Of a DNA stretch of 64,000 nt, positions 1 through 7,582 are shown piece by piece. Under the pieces are notes generated by a model. That model was given only the letters and a program-made list of their open reading frames with translations, was not told the DNA's origin and did not search any database. The first letter of the stretch is position 1; each line of letters opens with the position of its first letter. The stretch is from Thermoanaerobacterium sp. CMT5567-10 (GTDB lineage Bacteria; Bacillota; Thermoanaerobacteria; Thermoanaerobacterales; Thermoanaerobacteraceae), in contig NZ_CP130558.2 in NCBI RefSeq assembly GCF_030534315.2, positions 1,003,001 through 1,067,000 on the forward strand, written 5' to 3'. Made by a program: the position numbers and the translations under genes.

Positions 1-77
1 AATTCTTTCGCTTTTTCTAATGAAAGTGGAGTACAAGTATCAAAGCCTTTCATATTCTTTGATGCTTTTTTAATCAT
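1..77 (-). CDS. Phage lysin, DUF1906 glycoside-hydrolase-like (N-terminal fragment)
   Basis: The first 25 codons of a gene that leaves the window at its left edge. The start has a GGAGGTG ribosome binding site just upstream. The motif KGFDTCTPLS near the N-terminus matches the opening strand of DUF1906 (Rv2525c-like, TIM-barrel glycoside-hydrolase-like) domains, often found in phage endolysins. Its place directly after the holin candidates supports a lysis role. Only the beginning is visible, so family and function are tentative. Confidence 0.55.
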   Translation of the reverse strand, partial: MIKKASKNMKGFDTCTPLSLEKAKE

Positions 78-93
78 GTTTTTTCACCTCCTC

Positions 94-420
94 TCAAATT
101 GATGGTGTGTTAGTAGAATTTTGCTGTGTAGTTTCTTCCTGTGTTGTTTGTGTATAAGTTGGTTGTGTATAGTTTGTATATCCTGTGTAATATCCGTTGT
201 ACGTATTTGGATACTTGGATTGAAAATATGCTGTGGCAACTTCCTGTCCAAAATATCCGCCAAGCACTGTCATTATTGGTGCTATAAGTGTTTTCATTAC
301 TTCAAGTGCATCCTTAGAAGTCAAAGCCTTATAGGTAACAAACAAAAAAGTGGCGGTGAATACTATTGCAATCACATCTTTAAAGCTAAACTCCCACGGA
401 TTGTTAAAGAATTTTTTCAC
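94..420 (-). CDS. Small phage membrane protein, possible holin
   Basis: A 108-residue protein with GTG start and an AAGGTG site 7 nt upstream. Two hydrophobic segments lie at about residues 15-33 and 40-57. The C-terminal half is a low-complexity tail rich in Tyr, Thr, Gln and Asn. It lies between another small membrane protein and the lysin gene, where holins usually lie in this phage type. I do not recognise the family; holin is inference from topology and position. Confidence 0.6.
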   Translation of the reverse strand: MKKFFNNPWEFSFKDVIAIVFTATFLFVTYKALTSKDALEVMKTLIAPIMTVLGGYFGQEVATAYFQSKYPNTYNGYYTGYTNYTQPTYTQTTQEETTQQNSTNTPSI

Positions 421-426
421 ACATTA

Positions 427-660
427 TCACCTTCTCGCCCTCTCAAGTAACTCGTCGATTTTAGCTTCCTGCCTTACAAGTGACATTTGAAGTGATTGCA
501 TCACATTTGATAGATTGTCAATTGCTTTTGTATTGTTTTCTATTACTGCCATAAGCTCATCATTGTCTTTTTTCTTTGTCAAAAAAAGATTAACGATATA
601 CAAAAGCCCTGCAACTGCAAATGTTGCAAGGCCGTATTGTGCCAGTTCTGCTCCCGGCAT
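427..660 (-). CDS. Holin-like protein (BhlA/UviB style)
   Basis: A 77-residue protein starting at MPGAELAQYG, preceded by GGAGAGGA. The frame is open further upstream but has no site there. One hydrophobic segment spans about residues 9-27 and is followed by a charged, heptad-like helical region ending in LLERARR. Small N-in single-span proteins with a charged coiled tail match the BhlA/UviB class of holin-like peptides. Its place after the tail fibre and before the lysin agrees with a lysis role. Confidence 0.6.
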   Translation of the reverse strand: MPGAELAQYGLATFAVAGLLYIVNLFLTKKKDNDELMAVIENNTKAIDNLSNVMQSLQMSLVRQEAKIDELLERARR

Positions 661-698
661 TGTATCCTCTCCTTTCAAAAAGCATAAAAATAACAGCT

Positions 699-1898
699 TT
701 AGAAAATTTGCACATCTGGTACATCTGAAGGAGTTGCATCTGCATAGCATATTGAAATGCTCGTAATAGTTACAGTGGCACCTGCGTTATGTAAGTAAAT
801 AATACCACTCGCAGGACACGGAACAGTCATATCTAATGTAAAATTTGTTGGTGTGGTGGTAGTAACTTGTACCGATGACGACATTGTGTGCCCTTCATTA
901 CTCATAGTGTTATCGCTCTGAAGATACAATATTCCTGAATCACCCGACATAAATAATTTAGCGGTAAATTTTATCCTATATTTCCCTGGACGTTTTAGAT
1001 ATATTGCCAAGTTTAAATTGGACCCAATGTTACGTGTCGTTGTATCGCTATACAGCACTGTATCGCCTGGCTTTACCCATCCTAAGCCTGCTCCTAATTG
1101 ATTCGCATGATACCCATCGACCATATCGACATTTAAGTTAGGAACTAATGTTGTAGAAGATACTTGTAGTGGTGCTGTACCAGTCGCAACCGTTGAAATA
1201 AATTGGTTTGTCGTTTTAATATTACCAGCTACAGTTAATGGTTGGTCTGGCGAGTTAGTCTGTATACCTACTCTTTTATTAGTGGTATCGACATCTAATA
1301 CAATACTTCCATCTGATTTTTGTACTTGAAATGCTGTGGTAGAATCCGTGCTTGGCTTAATTGTATCCCCTGCTTTACTAACTGCCCCAATATCCGCAGG
1401 AGTAAGTGCATCAGCACCGCCAGTTGCATGAGTGGATTTATGCGCTGAAGGCGTGAAGTTGGAAGGTTTTCCGTCTATATCTCCCCATTTTACAGCGCCC
1501 ACTTTCTGCCATGCTGTGCCGGTATCCCTATATATTAGCTGCGTATCTGTTGCAATATATATTTGTCCTGTGGCTCCTGCTGTCGGCTTTTCGGCATCTA
1601 AGCCAGATTGAATGGAAGGAACATTACCGTTATTTTTTACTGCTCCAATCTGCTCAGGCGTAACTGCCCCAACAATATCCCAATCTGTTCCATTATATTT
1701 TTTTAGGCTGTTAGGTGTCGTGCTGGTATCAATCCACAAATCACCTAAAACCGGGGATGCGGGAGCTGTATTGCTTTGGATTATATTCTTTTGTGCATTT
1801 GCATCTATAATATCCCAATTCTCATTGAAAGCTGCTCTTGATACTGTTTCATTTCCAAGCGGTTTTTTTATTCCAAGTTTTGTGGTCAATTCAGGCAT
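699..1898 (-). CDS. Phage tail fibre / receptor-binding protein
   Basis: A 399-residue protein downstream of the YmfQ-like gene, the usual slot for the tail fibre. The N-terminus (PELTTKLGIKKPLGNETVSR) resembles fibre proteins that begin with a short baseplate-anchoring segment. Repeated short stretches follow, including AADIGAV- and AEQIGAV-type segments, and a beta-rich C-terminal domain from about residue 270. The gene starts one base from the stop of the upstream gene (coupled). Fibre tips vary in sequence, so host-receptor specificity cannot be inferred. Confidence 0.75.
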   Translation of the reverse strand: MPELTTKLGIKKPLGNETVSRAAFNENWDIIDANAQKNIIQSNTAPASPVLGDLWIDTSTTPNSLKKYNGTDWDIVGAVTPEQIGAVKNNGNVPSIQSGLDAEKPTAGATGQIYIATDTQLIYRDTGTAWQKVGAVKWGDIDGKPSNFTPSAHKSTHATGGADALTPADIGAVSKAGDTIKPSTDSTTAFQVQKSDGSIVLDVDTTNKRVGIQTNSPDQPLTVAGNIKTTNQFISTVATGTAPLQVSSTTLVPNLNVDMVDGYHANQLGAGLGWVKPGDTVLYSDTTTRNIGSNLNLAIYLKRPGKYRIKFTAKLFMSGDSGILYLQSDNTMSNEGHTMSSSVQVTTTTPTNFTLDMTVPCPASGIIYLHNAGATVTITSISICYADATPSDVPDVQIF

Positions 1899-2449
1899 TA
1901 TTTATACACCTCCAATTTATCAAAAGTCAAATTCAGTGCATCAAGCTGATCCCAAGTCCATTGTTTTTTATCTAATTCGTCCCAAACAAAGTAATTGAAC
2001 TTATATTGAATATCAAGATGAGCAGGAAGAATTTCTCTTATGGCGTTTTGAATATCGTTCAATACAGGAGGAATACCTGTTGCATCAACAAAGCTTATTA
2101 TTACTGTATAGTTCGGAATATCCTCTATAACGTTAACTTTGCCGTAGTCATAACTTTCAGCAACATTTTTAACAAGTCCTATTGTACATATTCCAGATCC
2201 CCTTATTTTTGATATTATCTTAGCTCTCCTATCGTTATATGATTGGTCAGGTTGAGTTTTTATTCCAAGCTCATCTTCCCACTTTTCAAGTCCCCACGTG
2301 GCCGTATCCACAAAAAACTGATTTAAAATATCGTCAAGTGCTGCTTTGAGTTTATCAAATTCAGCACCCTCAGCCTCTATAATAGAGTTTATAACCTTTG
2401 AAGTTAGGTAATATCTCGGCAGATAATTCATCATTCTCTGGCTTATCAC
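1898..2449 (-). CDS. YmfQ-like (DUF2313) baseplate/tail protein
   Basis: A 183-residue protein directly after baseplate J and overlapping its end by 4 bases. The N-terminus (LPRYYLTSKVINSIIEAEG) and the motif WGLEKWEDELGI, followed by RRAKIISKIRG, are typical of the YmfQ/gpI-like family that caps the baseplate of PBSX-type and P2-like phages. The C-terminus carries a Trp- and Asp-rich segment (DKKQWTWDQLDAL) probably involved in fibre attachment. Assignment rests on motif recognition and gene order. Confidence 0.8.
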   Translation of the reverse strand: MISQRMMNYLPRYYLTSKVINSIIEAEGAEFDKLKAALDDILNQFFVDTATWGLEKWEDELGIKTQPDQSYNDRRAKIISKIRGSGICTIGLVKNVAESYDYGKVNVIEDIPNYTVIISFVDATGIPPVLNDIQNAIREILPAHLDIQYKFNYFVWDELDKKQWTWDQLDALNLTFDKLEVYK

Positions 2450-3990
2450 AAGAAGTTCACCTCACCTAAAATTGCAACCTCTTGCTCATCTATTACAATA
2501 TTTATATTGCCACCATTAACTGTGAGATTCTGATAATCCTCTATACCTGTTGTGTCGAGAATTGCCTGACCAATTCTAACATAACGCACATCATTGTCAC
2601 TTGTAAAAGCTAAATTTTTTATATATGTTTTTATATTATCAATAACCGCAGATTTAACGCTGTCAGGGTTATATCCTTCTGCTATTACCAATTTTACACT
2701 TATGTTTATTAGAACTACTATTGCCGATTGCACTGTTACCCTTGCTCCTACCGGGGCCTTTCCTTCTCCAGTATCTTTAGAGAATGTGCTTCTATATGTC
2801 GCCTTATCTATCCATACAGACGTTGCATTATCGCTTGTAAGTCTCGTTACTCTCAATTCAAGATTATCAAATCCGTCCCAATAAAACTCAATGATTTTTT
2901 CGCTAAATTCGCTTGTTAAATCTGATGCTTTAAATGTTGCTACTGCATCTTCTCCATTTGTTACTTTGTCCTTAGCCCATGAATCAGCCGACAAATCATA
3001 TATCCCTACTTGCAATAAATCGTTTGTCCTTGTTATGTCATCTACTTTGATATTCAGCCTTAATTGCCATATCCCCGGTTGTTGTAAGATCTCATGTAAA
3101 TTTTCATGTCTTAATAATCCCTCTGATGTACCGTATGACATTTTTATGCTGTTTCCGTCAATACTTACACCATCACCTTCAAAAGTCATATTTTCAGCTT
3201 CAACCGTATTGATCCATGGAGGAGCAATATAATCTTGTACCGCATCTACAAGGCTTTGTGAAGCTGGCACTTTGTTTGTATCAATTATCGCAATAGCCAC
3301 TGTTCCTGGACCATCTTTACATGGTACAACAGATACACCACCTACACCTGGGACTTCCATGGTCCAATTGACATAATCAGCTTTATTCCCGCTTGATGCT
3401 GGATTTCTAACCTTTTGTAAATATCTTGCCAAGAATGATGCATCATCTTCAATATCATATCCTCCACTTGTTGGAGATTCATTAGTGACCGAATATACGC
3501 CTTGAATATTGCTTGATATAATGTTTATAGTGTTGGCCATAACATTACCATTTGAGCCTGCTTCAACTGCAATAATATCTGCTGTCGCAGTTTGAGTATC
3601 ATCAATTACCACATCATTAACCGTTTCGAAAAACACTGAATTAACATTTTCGGTTGCCGCAGTTGTAACGATTGTTCCCTCCGGTATTATGGTTCCTTTT
3701 GCTCCTGTGAATTTCACTTTGCCCGTTGCCCGTGTTGCTTCTCGTCTGAATATTCCATGTTCATTGCCACGCATGTCTAAATATTCTCCAAATGTCGTTT
3801 CTGCAAAACCTCGTCTTAATACTTCTTGCGCCCATATTGCAGCTTTTGCTAATTCTATCGCTGCCGGTTCTATTGCGTCCCAAATATAACTGCCTTCTGA
3901 CTTATCCATATTATCTGGGATAGAATTTAACATTCTCTGCCTTATTTCTTCTTCCGTCTGATCGTTCAAATACTCTGGCATATCAGCCAT
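2446..3990 (-). CDS. Baseplate J-like protein (XkdT/gp47 family) with internal insertion
   Basis: A 514-residue protein; family members are usually about 350 residues. The N-terminal 250 residues follow the baseplate J pattern (LRRGFAETTFGEYLDMRGNE; PTSGGYDIEDDASFLARYL). The C-terminal part resumes with GEGKAPVGARVTVQSA. Between VQDYIAP (about residue 257) and that motif sit about 165 extra residues rich in beta-strand-like sequence, resembling a carbohydrate-binding jelly roll. The protein should build the baseplate wedge. Start overlaps the stop of the upstream DUF2634 gene. Confidence 0.85.
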   Translation of the reverse strand: MADMPEYLNDQTEEEIRQRMLNSIPDNMDKSEGSYIWDAIEPAAIELAKAAIWAQEVLRRGFAETTFGEYLDMRGNEHGIFRREATRATGKVKFTGAKGTIIPEGTIVTTAATENVNSVFFETVNDVVIDDTQTATADIIAVEAGSNGNVMANTINIISSNIQGVYSVTNESPTSGGYDIEDDASFLARYLQKVRNPASSGNKADYVNWTMEVPGVGGVSVVPCKDGPGTVAIAIIDTNKVPASQSLVDAVQDYIAPPWINTVEAENMTFEGDGVSIDGNSIKMSYGTSEGLLRHENLHEILQQPGIWQLRLNIKVDDITRTNDLLQVGIYDLSADSWAKDKVTNGEDAVATFKASDLTSEFSEKIIEFYWDGFDNLELRVTRLTSDNATSVWIDKATYRSTFSKDTGEGKAPVGARVTVQSAIVVLINISVKLVIAEGYNPDSVKSAVIDNIKTYIKNLAFTSDNDVRYVRIGQAILDTTGIEDYQNLTVNGGNINIVIDEQEVAILGEVNFL

Positions 3991-4441
3991 TTCTTATCAC
4001 CACGCTTCCTCTTAAAGTAACCGTTTCATCAGTGGAATTTGTTATTTCACATGTAAAATAACAGGTATCATTTTCCCATGTAAAAGTAAAATTATCTACC
4101 GACTTCGTAAAAGGATTGGCCATAAGACATTCTGTCGCCATTCGCCTTATCTCGCTTTCATTAGCTTGTTTGTTTAAATGTTGCTCTATTAATGTATCAA
4201 ATTCCTCTCCAAAGTTGTGACTGTATATAACATATCTATATCTCTCTGTATTCAAGGCTTTTTTACACCATTCAAGCCAAGCCTCAGCACCTTCTACCTC
4301 GCTTAAACGACCAGTCGGATCAATTATAAATTCGCCTTTCTCGAAATCAAATTTGACCGATTTACCGTACTTTGTTATTTGCTCTGTTTGCTCTATATTC
4401 TCATTTGTATCATTATCATCTAATGGAAATAAATTAGGCAT
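3983..4441 (-). CDS. DUF2634 (XkdS-like) baseplate protein
   Basis: A 152-residue protein with the family pattern: an acidic N-terminus, then KFDFEKGEFIIDPTGRL, then EAWLEWCKKALNTERYRY, and a Cys/Thr-rich C-terminal strand region. In PBSX-like phages XkdS lies between the DUF2577 protein and baseplate J, exactly as here. It is thought to be a gp25-like baseplate wedge component. It ends 8 bases inside the downstream baseplate J start, so translation is probably coupled. Confidence 0.85.
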   Translation of the reverse strand: MPNLFPLDDNDTNENIEQTEQITKYGKSVKFDFEKGEFIIDPTGRLSEVEGAEAWLEWCKKALNTERYRYVIYSHNFGEEFDTLIEQHLNKQANESEIRRMATECLMANPFTKSVDNFTFTWENDTCYFTCEITNSTDETVTLRGSVVIRNG

Positions 4442-4442
4442 A

Positions 4443-5069
4443 TTACCATCCTCCCACTAGTGTATCTGAAGCTGTTACTGTGGAAGCATCAGCATTTGCA
4501 GGTTGAGACACATCGTTAGACATTACTTGCTGAGCCGGTGCAATATCTCCCGTTTCGTTTGGGTGCAATTCTTTAACCTTATTTATCAATATAACCGCAT
4601 CATTGTATTTTTGTTTGATTTCATTTGTTAATTGCGCAAGTTCTTTTACTTTAGATTTCAATTCATTTATAAGTAACACAGCTGCATTATACTTGCTTTT
4701 GTTTTCACTACTTAACGTTGCCACTCCGTCTATTCTTTTTTGTTCTTCTTCATGCCACATCTGAGAAAGAACACATATAAGTCCTGAATCTGTAGATACC
4801 CTTTGCCCAGAAATTTTTGCAATCACCACATAATCTTGACCGCTATTCACAGGTACAACTAATACCCTTTCGCCTGGTTTCAAAGCCAGTTTCTCGTACC
4901 AGAAAGACACCAAATAATCAGATATTTCAAATTTGAAATTATCCAATTTTAAATTTCCATTTTCAGTTATTGTACCCAGTTCACACGGGATACCACTTAT
5001 TTTTTTATCAATATTTTTTGTTATTTGATTTTTAAACATCGAAGCTATTTCTTTATACGGATTCGGCAT
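4443..5069 (-). CDS. DUF2577 (XkdR-like) baseplate protein with coiled-coil extension
   Basis: A 208-residue protein. Residues 1-90 match DUF2577 (MPNPYKEIASMFKNQI, then KPGERVLVVPVNSGQDYVVI), a hub-associated OB-like domain. Residues about 105-175 form a predicted coiled coil with an internal repeat (KSKYNAAVLLINELK and KQKYNDAVILINKVK). The tail is rich in Ala, Ser and Thr. Plain family members are nearer 110-130 residues, so the coiled-coil half is an addition. The gene overlaps the upstream XkdQ-like gene by 17 bases. Confidence 0.8.
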   Translation of the reverse strand: MPNPYKEIASMFKNQITKNIDKKISGIPCELGTITENGNLKLDNFKFEISDYLVSFWYEKLALKPGERVLVVPVNSGQDYVVIAKISGQRVSTDSGLICVLSQMWHEEEQKRIDGVATLSSENKSKYNAAVLLINELKSKVKELAQLTNEIKQKYNDAVILINKVKELHPNETGDIAPAQQVMSNDVSQPANADASTVTASDTLVGGW

Positions 5070-6036
5070 AATAATTCCTCCTCACGTAATCCATAGATGC
5101 AAGATCTAAATTCATATGACCGGGATTACCTAATTCATGTTGGACCGATACAACAATCAATTCCATATCATTCAAAATCACTTTATCACCTGCTCTTATT
5201 GTGTTTACATCTGGCCCTGTTACGGAAAACTTTTCTTGTACGCCTGAAAGTAATTTTTGTCCTGCTGTGTTCGCCTGCGAAGCATTCGTTATTTTTTCGT
5301 CTTGCAAGACTTTTTGCAATGTACCATATTTGTCTGTTTCACCTTTTACGACTGCTAAAACTGGACTTCTTTGATCTTCTTCTGCATTTCCAAGCACTTT
5401 GACCCGTGTTATTACACCTTCAAGCGTCCTGTTTTGTTCGATATTCTCAGCTAATTCCAAAGTATATGGGTTTGCATTGCTACCTATCTCATACAGCTCA
5501 AAGCCATTCGGCGTCATTCTTGGCTTATAGAGCTTTCCACCTTTTTGAGCTGTCTCTTTTGTATCGGATTGAATCATGCTGTATATTGATTGCGATCTAT
5601 ACACAGCCTTAGCCAACTGTATACCTGTATCTGGAATATTCGATATTGTTATTCCCCAATCGTTACAGTATTGCTTTATCCTCTGCGACGCTGTTGTACC
5701 CGATGCAAACAAATACTCATCCTCGCTCTTATCAAGATATATTGTTTTGTCGTAAATAGTCACTTCAATATGCTTTGTTCCGCTGCTTGCTTTACTGTCG
5801 CACTCCCATACAACGCCTGGATGTAGAAGATATACCATACTATTACCGCCATATGGGATACCTGATACTCTGATTGCATCTCCCGGAGCAATTCCTACTT
5901 GTGCAAGTTCATCTGTGACTTTTAGCTGCACTGTTGCTCTATATGCTATTTCATCAATAGAATCTTCAAGCGTAATACTTTCAATTAATTCCCTTAAATA
6001 ATACTTGTTTTTCAGTACCACTTCATAGCTGTTCAT
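5053..6036 (-). CDS. XkdQ/YqbQ-like tail hub protein
   Basis: A 327-residue protein between the LysM protein and the DUF2577 protein, the position of XkdQ in PBSX. Its sequence fits a gpD/gp27-like hub: an N-terminal beta domain (ESITLEDSIDEIAYRATVQLKV), a middle region with TTASQRIKQYCNDWGI, and a C-terminal barrel (GDKVILNDMELIVVSVQHELGNPGHMNLDLA). The family forms the trimeric ring through which the tail tube joins the baseplate. Some relatives are annotated as hydrolases, but no catalytic motif is evident here. Confidence 0.8.
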   Translation of the reverse strand: MNSYEVVLKNKYYLRELIESITLEDSIDEIAYRATVQLKVTDELAQVGIAPGDAIRVSGIPYGGNSMVYLLHPGVVWECDSKASSGTKHIEVTIYDKTIYLDKSEDEYLFASGTTASQRIKQYCNDWGITISNIPDTGIQLAKAVYRSQSIYSMIQSDTKETAQKGGKLYKPRMTPNGFELYEIGSNANPYTLELAENIEQNRTLEGVITRVKVLGNAEEDQRSPVLAVVKGETDKYGTLQKVLQDEKITNASQANTAGQKLLSGVQEKFSVTGPDVNTIRAGDKVILNDMELIVVSVQHELGNPGHMNLDLASMDYVRRNYYAESV

Positions 6037-6668
6037 GATGGCATCACCAATCTTTGCCCTGGTTTAATAAGATTCGGATCTGGTCCTATTATAGACTTAT
6101 TTAAGTTATATATATTTTTCCACTTTGAACCATCACCAAGCAATAGCTTTGCTATATCCCAAAGATTATCGCCTGATTTAACCATATATGTTTTAGGTAC
6201 AGGCTTTGTGTCTGGCCTGTTTATTGTCTGACTGCTTGAAGCAGTATTAGATGATGTCCTGACCTTAGTTTCCGTATATGTCCTACATGTCAAGTCAAAA
6301 TATATATCTCCCGGCTCACCACCCTTATAAGTCGTATCATGTGCCGCTATCCACACTAAAATATTGTGTATGGTTTCGGTTATAATCAATCGTATAGGTG
6401 TTTTACTATCGGTCCAAGCTGTTAATTGATTCATGGCTTCCTGAGGGTCTGGTATATCTGGATATTTGCAATATGCAGGGTCATATTGTTTCGGAAAAAA
6501 AGAAGAGAAGGTAATCTCTTTTACCCTCTCTCCTTGTGGAAAATCAACCTCTCCAATATTCATTATTTCAACTGTTTCATATTGCTTTTCACGCTTAATT
6601 TGTATTTCTTCCGGCAATACTGGAAGCCTTAACGTTGGTCCATTAGGATCTATTAAATATATGTCCAT
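6033..6668 (-). CDS. LysM-domain baseplate protein (XkdP-like)
   Basis: A 211-residue protein. Residues 1-135 form the conserved XkdP-type N-terminal domain (RLPVLPEEIQIKREKQYETVEI; GERVKEITFSSFFPKQYD). After a Ser/Thr-rich linker a LysM domain occupies about residues 160-211 (TYMVKSGDNLWDIAKLLLGD; NLIKPGQRLVMPS). The family sits at the tail tip and LysM binds peptidoglycan or docks baseplate parts. In PBSX the gene directly follows the tape measure; here a lipoprotein gene separates them. Confidence 0.88.
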   Translation of the reverse strand: MDIYLIDPNGPTLRLPVLPEEIQIKREKQYETVEIMNIGEVDFPQGERVKEITFSSFFPKQYDPAYCKYPDIPDPQEAMNQLTAWTDSKTPIRLIITETIHNILVWIAAHDTTYKGGEPGDIYFDLTCRTYTETKVRTSSNTASSSQTINRPDTKPVPKTYMVKSGDNLWDIAKLLLGDGSKWKNIYNLNKSIIGPDPNLIKPGQRLVMPS

Positions 6669-6703
6669 GGTTTATCACCTGCTATTGTTAATTGTAAACT
6701 ACA

Positions 6704-7531
6704 TTAATCACTACCCAAAAAATTTTTAAGTGCTGTTAAATTACTTTTTGCATATTCATTTTCAGAATTTGATTCAATAGCTTTATTAAAGGCATCTAAA
6801 GCATCTGAATATTTTTCTATACCTTCATAAGATAGCCCTAGAACATTATATATATCAGATCTAGACTTTTTATCATTTATTTTACTTAGAGCTAAATTTA
6901 ATTGTTCTATTGCCTCATTATACCTTTCTAAATAATAGTATGATAATCCCATACCGTAATAAACATCTGTATTATTTTTATCATATTTTAATGCATTCTT
7001 AAAATCAATTAATGCTTGGTTAAAATCTCTGTCCTCTCCTTTTCCATCTACATACATCGAACCAATTCGTACATAATCTGAAGCTATTGCTTTTTTAATA
7101 TCTATATCTTTATATATTTTCCATGTACCATTATCATCTACTATATATTCTCTATAATTGTTCGTTTCATCTTTATTATCGTAATAAAGTGTATCTATTT
7201 CAGTTACATTAAATTCTATAACATATTTATATTGCAAATCCCCCATTTTTTTATTTTTAAAATCTGCAACTTTTTCTATCTTAAAACTCTTTAATTTCAT
7301 AATCTCGTTGTTTAATTGCTGAAACAACTTAAAATCTTCTTTATTTATGTTCTTTTTGTTTTGTTCGGTCAACAGGTGATATGCATCTTCAATATTATTA
7401 TTTTGTATATCTTCATAATATTGGCTTAGCACTTCTTTTGGATCTCCTGATGGAGCTCCACATCCTGCAATTAGTAAAAAAACCAGAATCAAAGTACACC
7501 AAAGTAAAAATAAACTAATTGTTTTTTTCAT
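6704..7531 (-). CDS. TPR-repeat lipoprotein, prophage cargo (moron) candidate
   Basis: A 275-residue protein. The start MKKTISLF is chosen because GGGAGG lies 7 nt upstream. A lipoprotein signal peptide ends in the lipobox LIAGC (Cys at about residue 24). Residues 28-150 resemble DUF4878-type domains (KEVLSQYYEDIQNNNIEDAY). At least three TPR-like repeats follow (about 165-270; YYGMGLSYYYLERYNEAIEQL; LGLSYEGIEKYSDALDAF). A secreted, lipid-anchored protein is not a tail part, so its place between tape measure and LysM genes marks a later insertion that probably changes the lysogen's surface. Target unknown. Confidence 0.8.
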   Translation of the reverse strand: MKKTISLFLLWCTLILVFLLIAGCGAPSGDPKEVLSQYYEDIQNNNIEDAYHLLTEQNKKNINKEDFKLFQQLNNEIMKLKSFKIEKVADFKNKKMGDLQYKYVIEFNVTEIDTLYYDNKDETNNYREYIVDDNGTWKIYKDIDIKKAIASDYVRIGSMYVDGKGEDRDFNQALIDFKNALKYDKNNTDVYYGMGLSYYYLERYNEAIEQLNLALSKINDKKSRSDIYNVLGLSYEGIEKYSDALDAFNKAIESNSENEYAKSNLTALKNFLGSD

Positions 7532-7582
7532 TATAAAACCTCCCATAAAATAATCTATATTTATTATAAAATATTATAAAAC

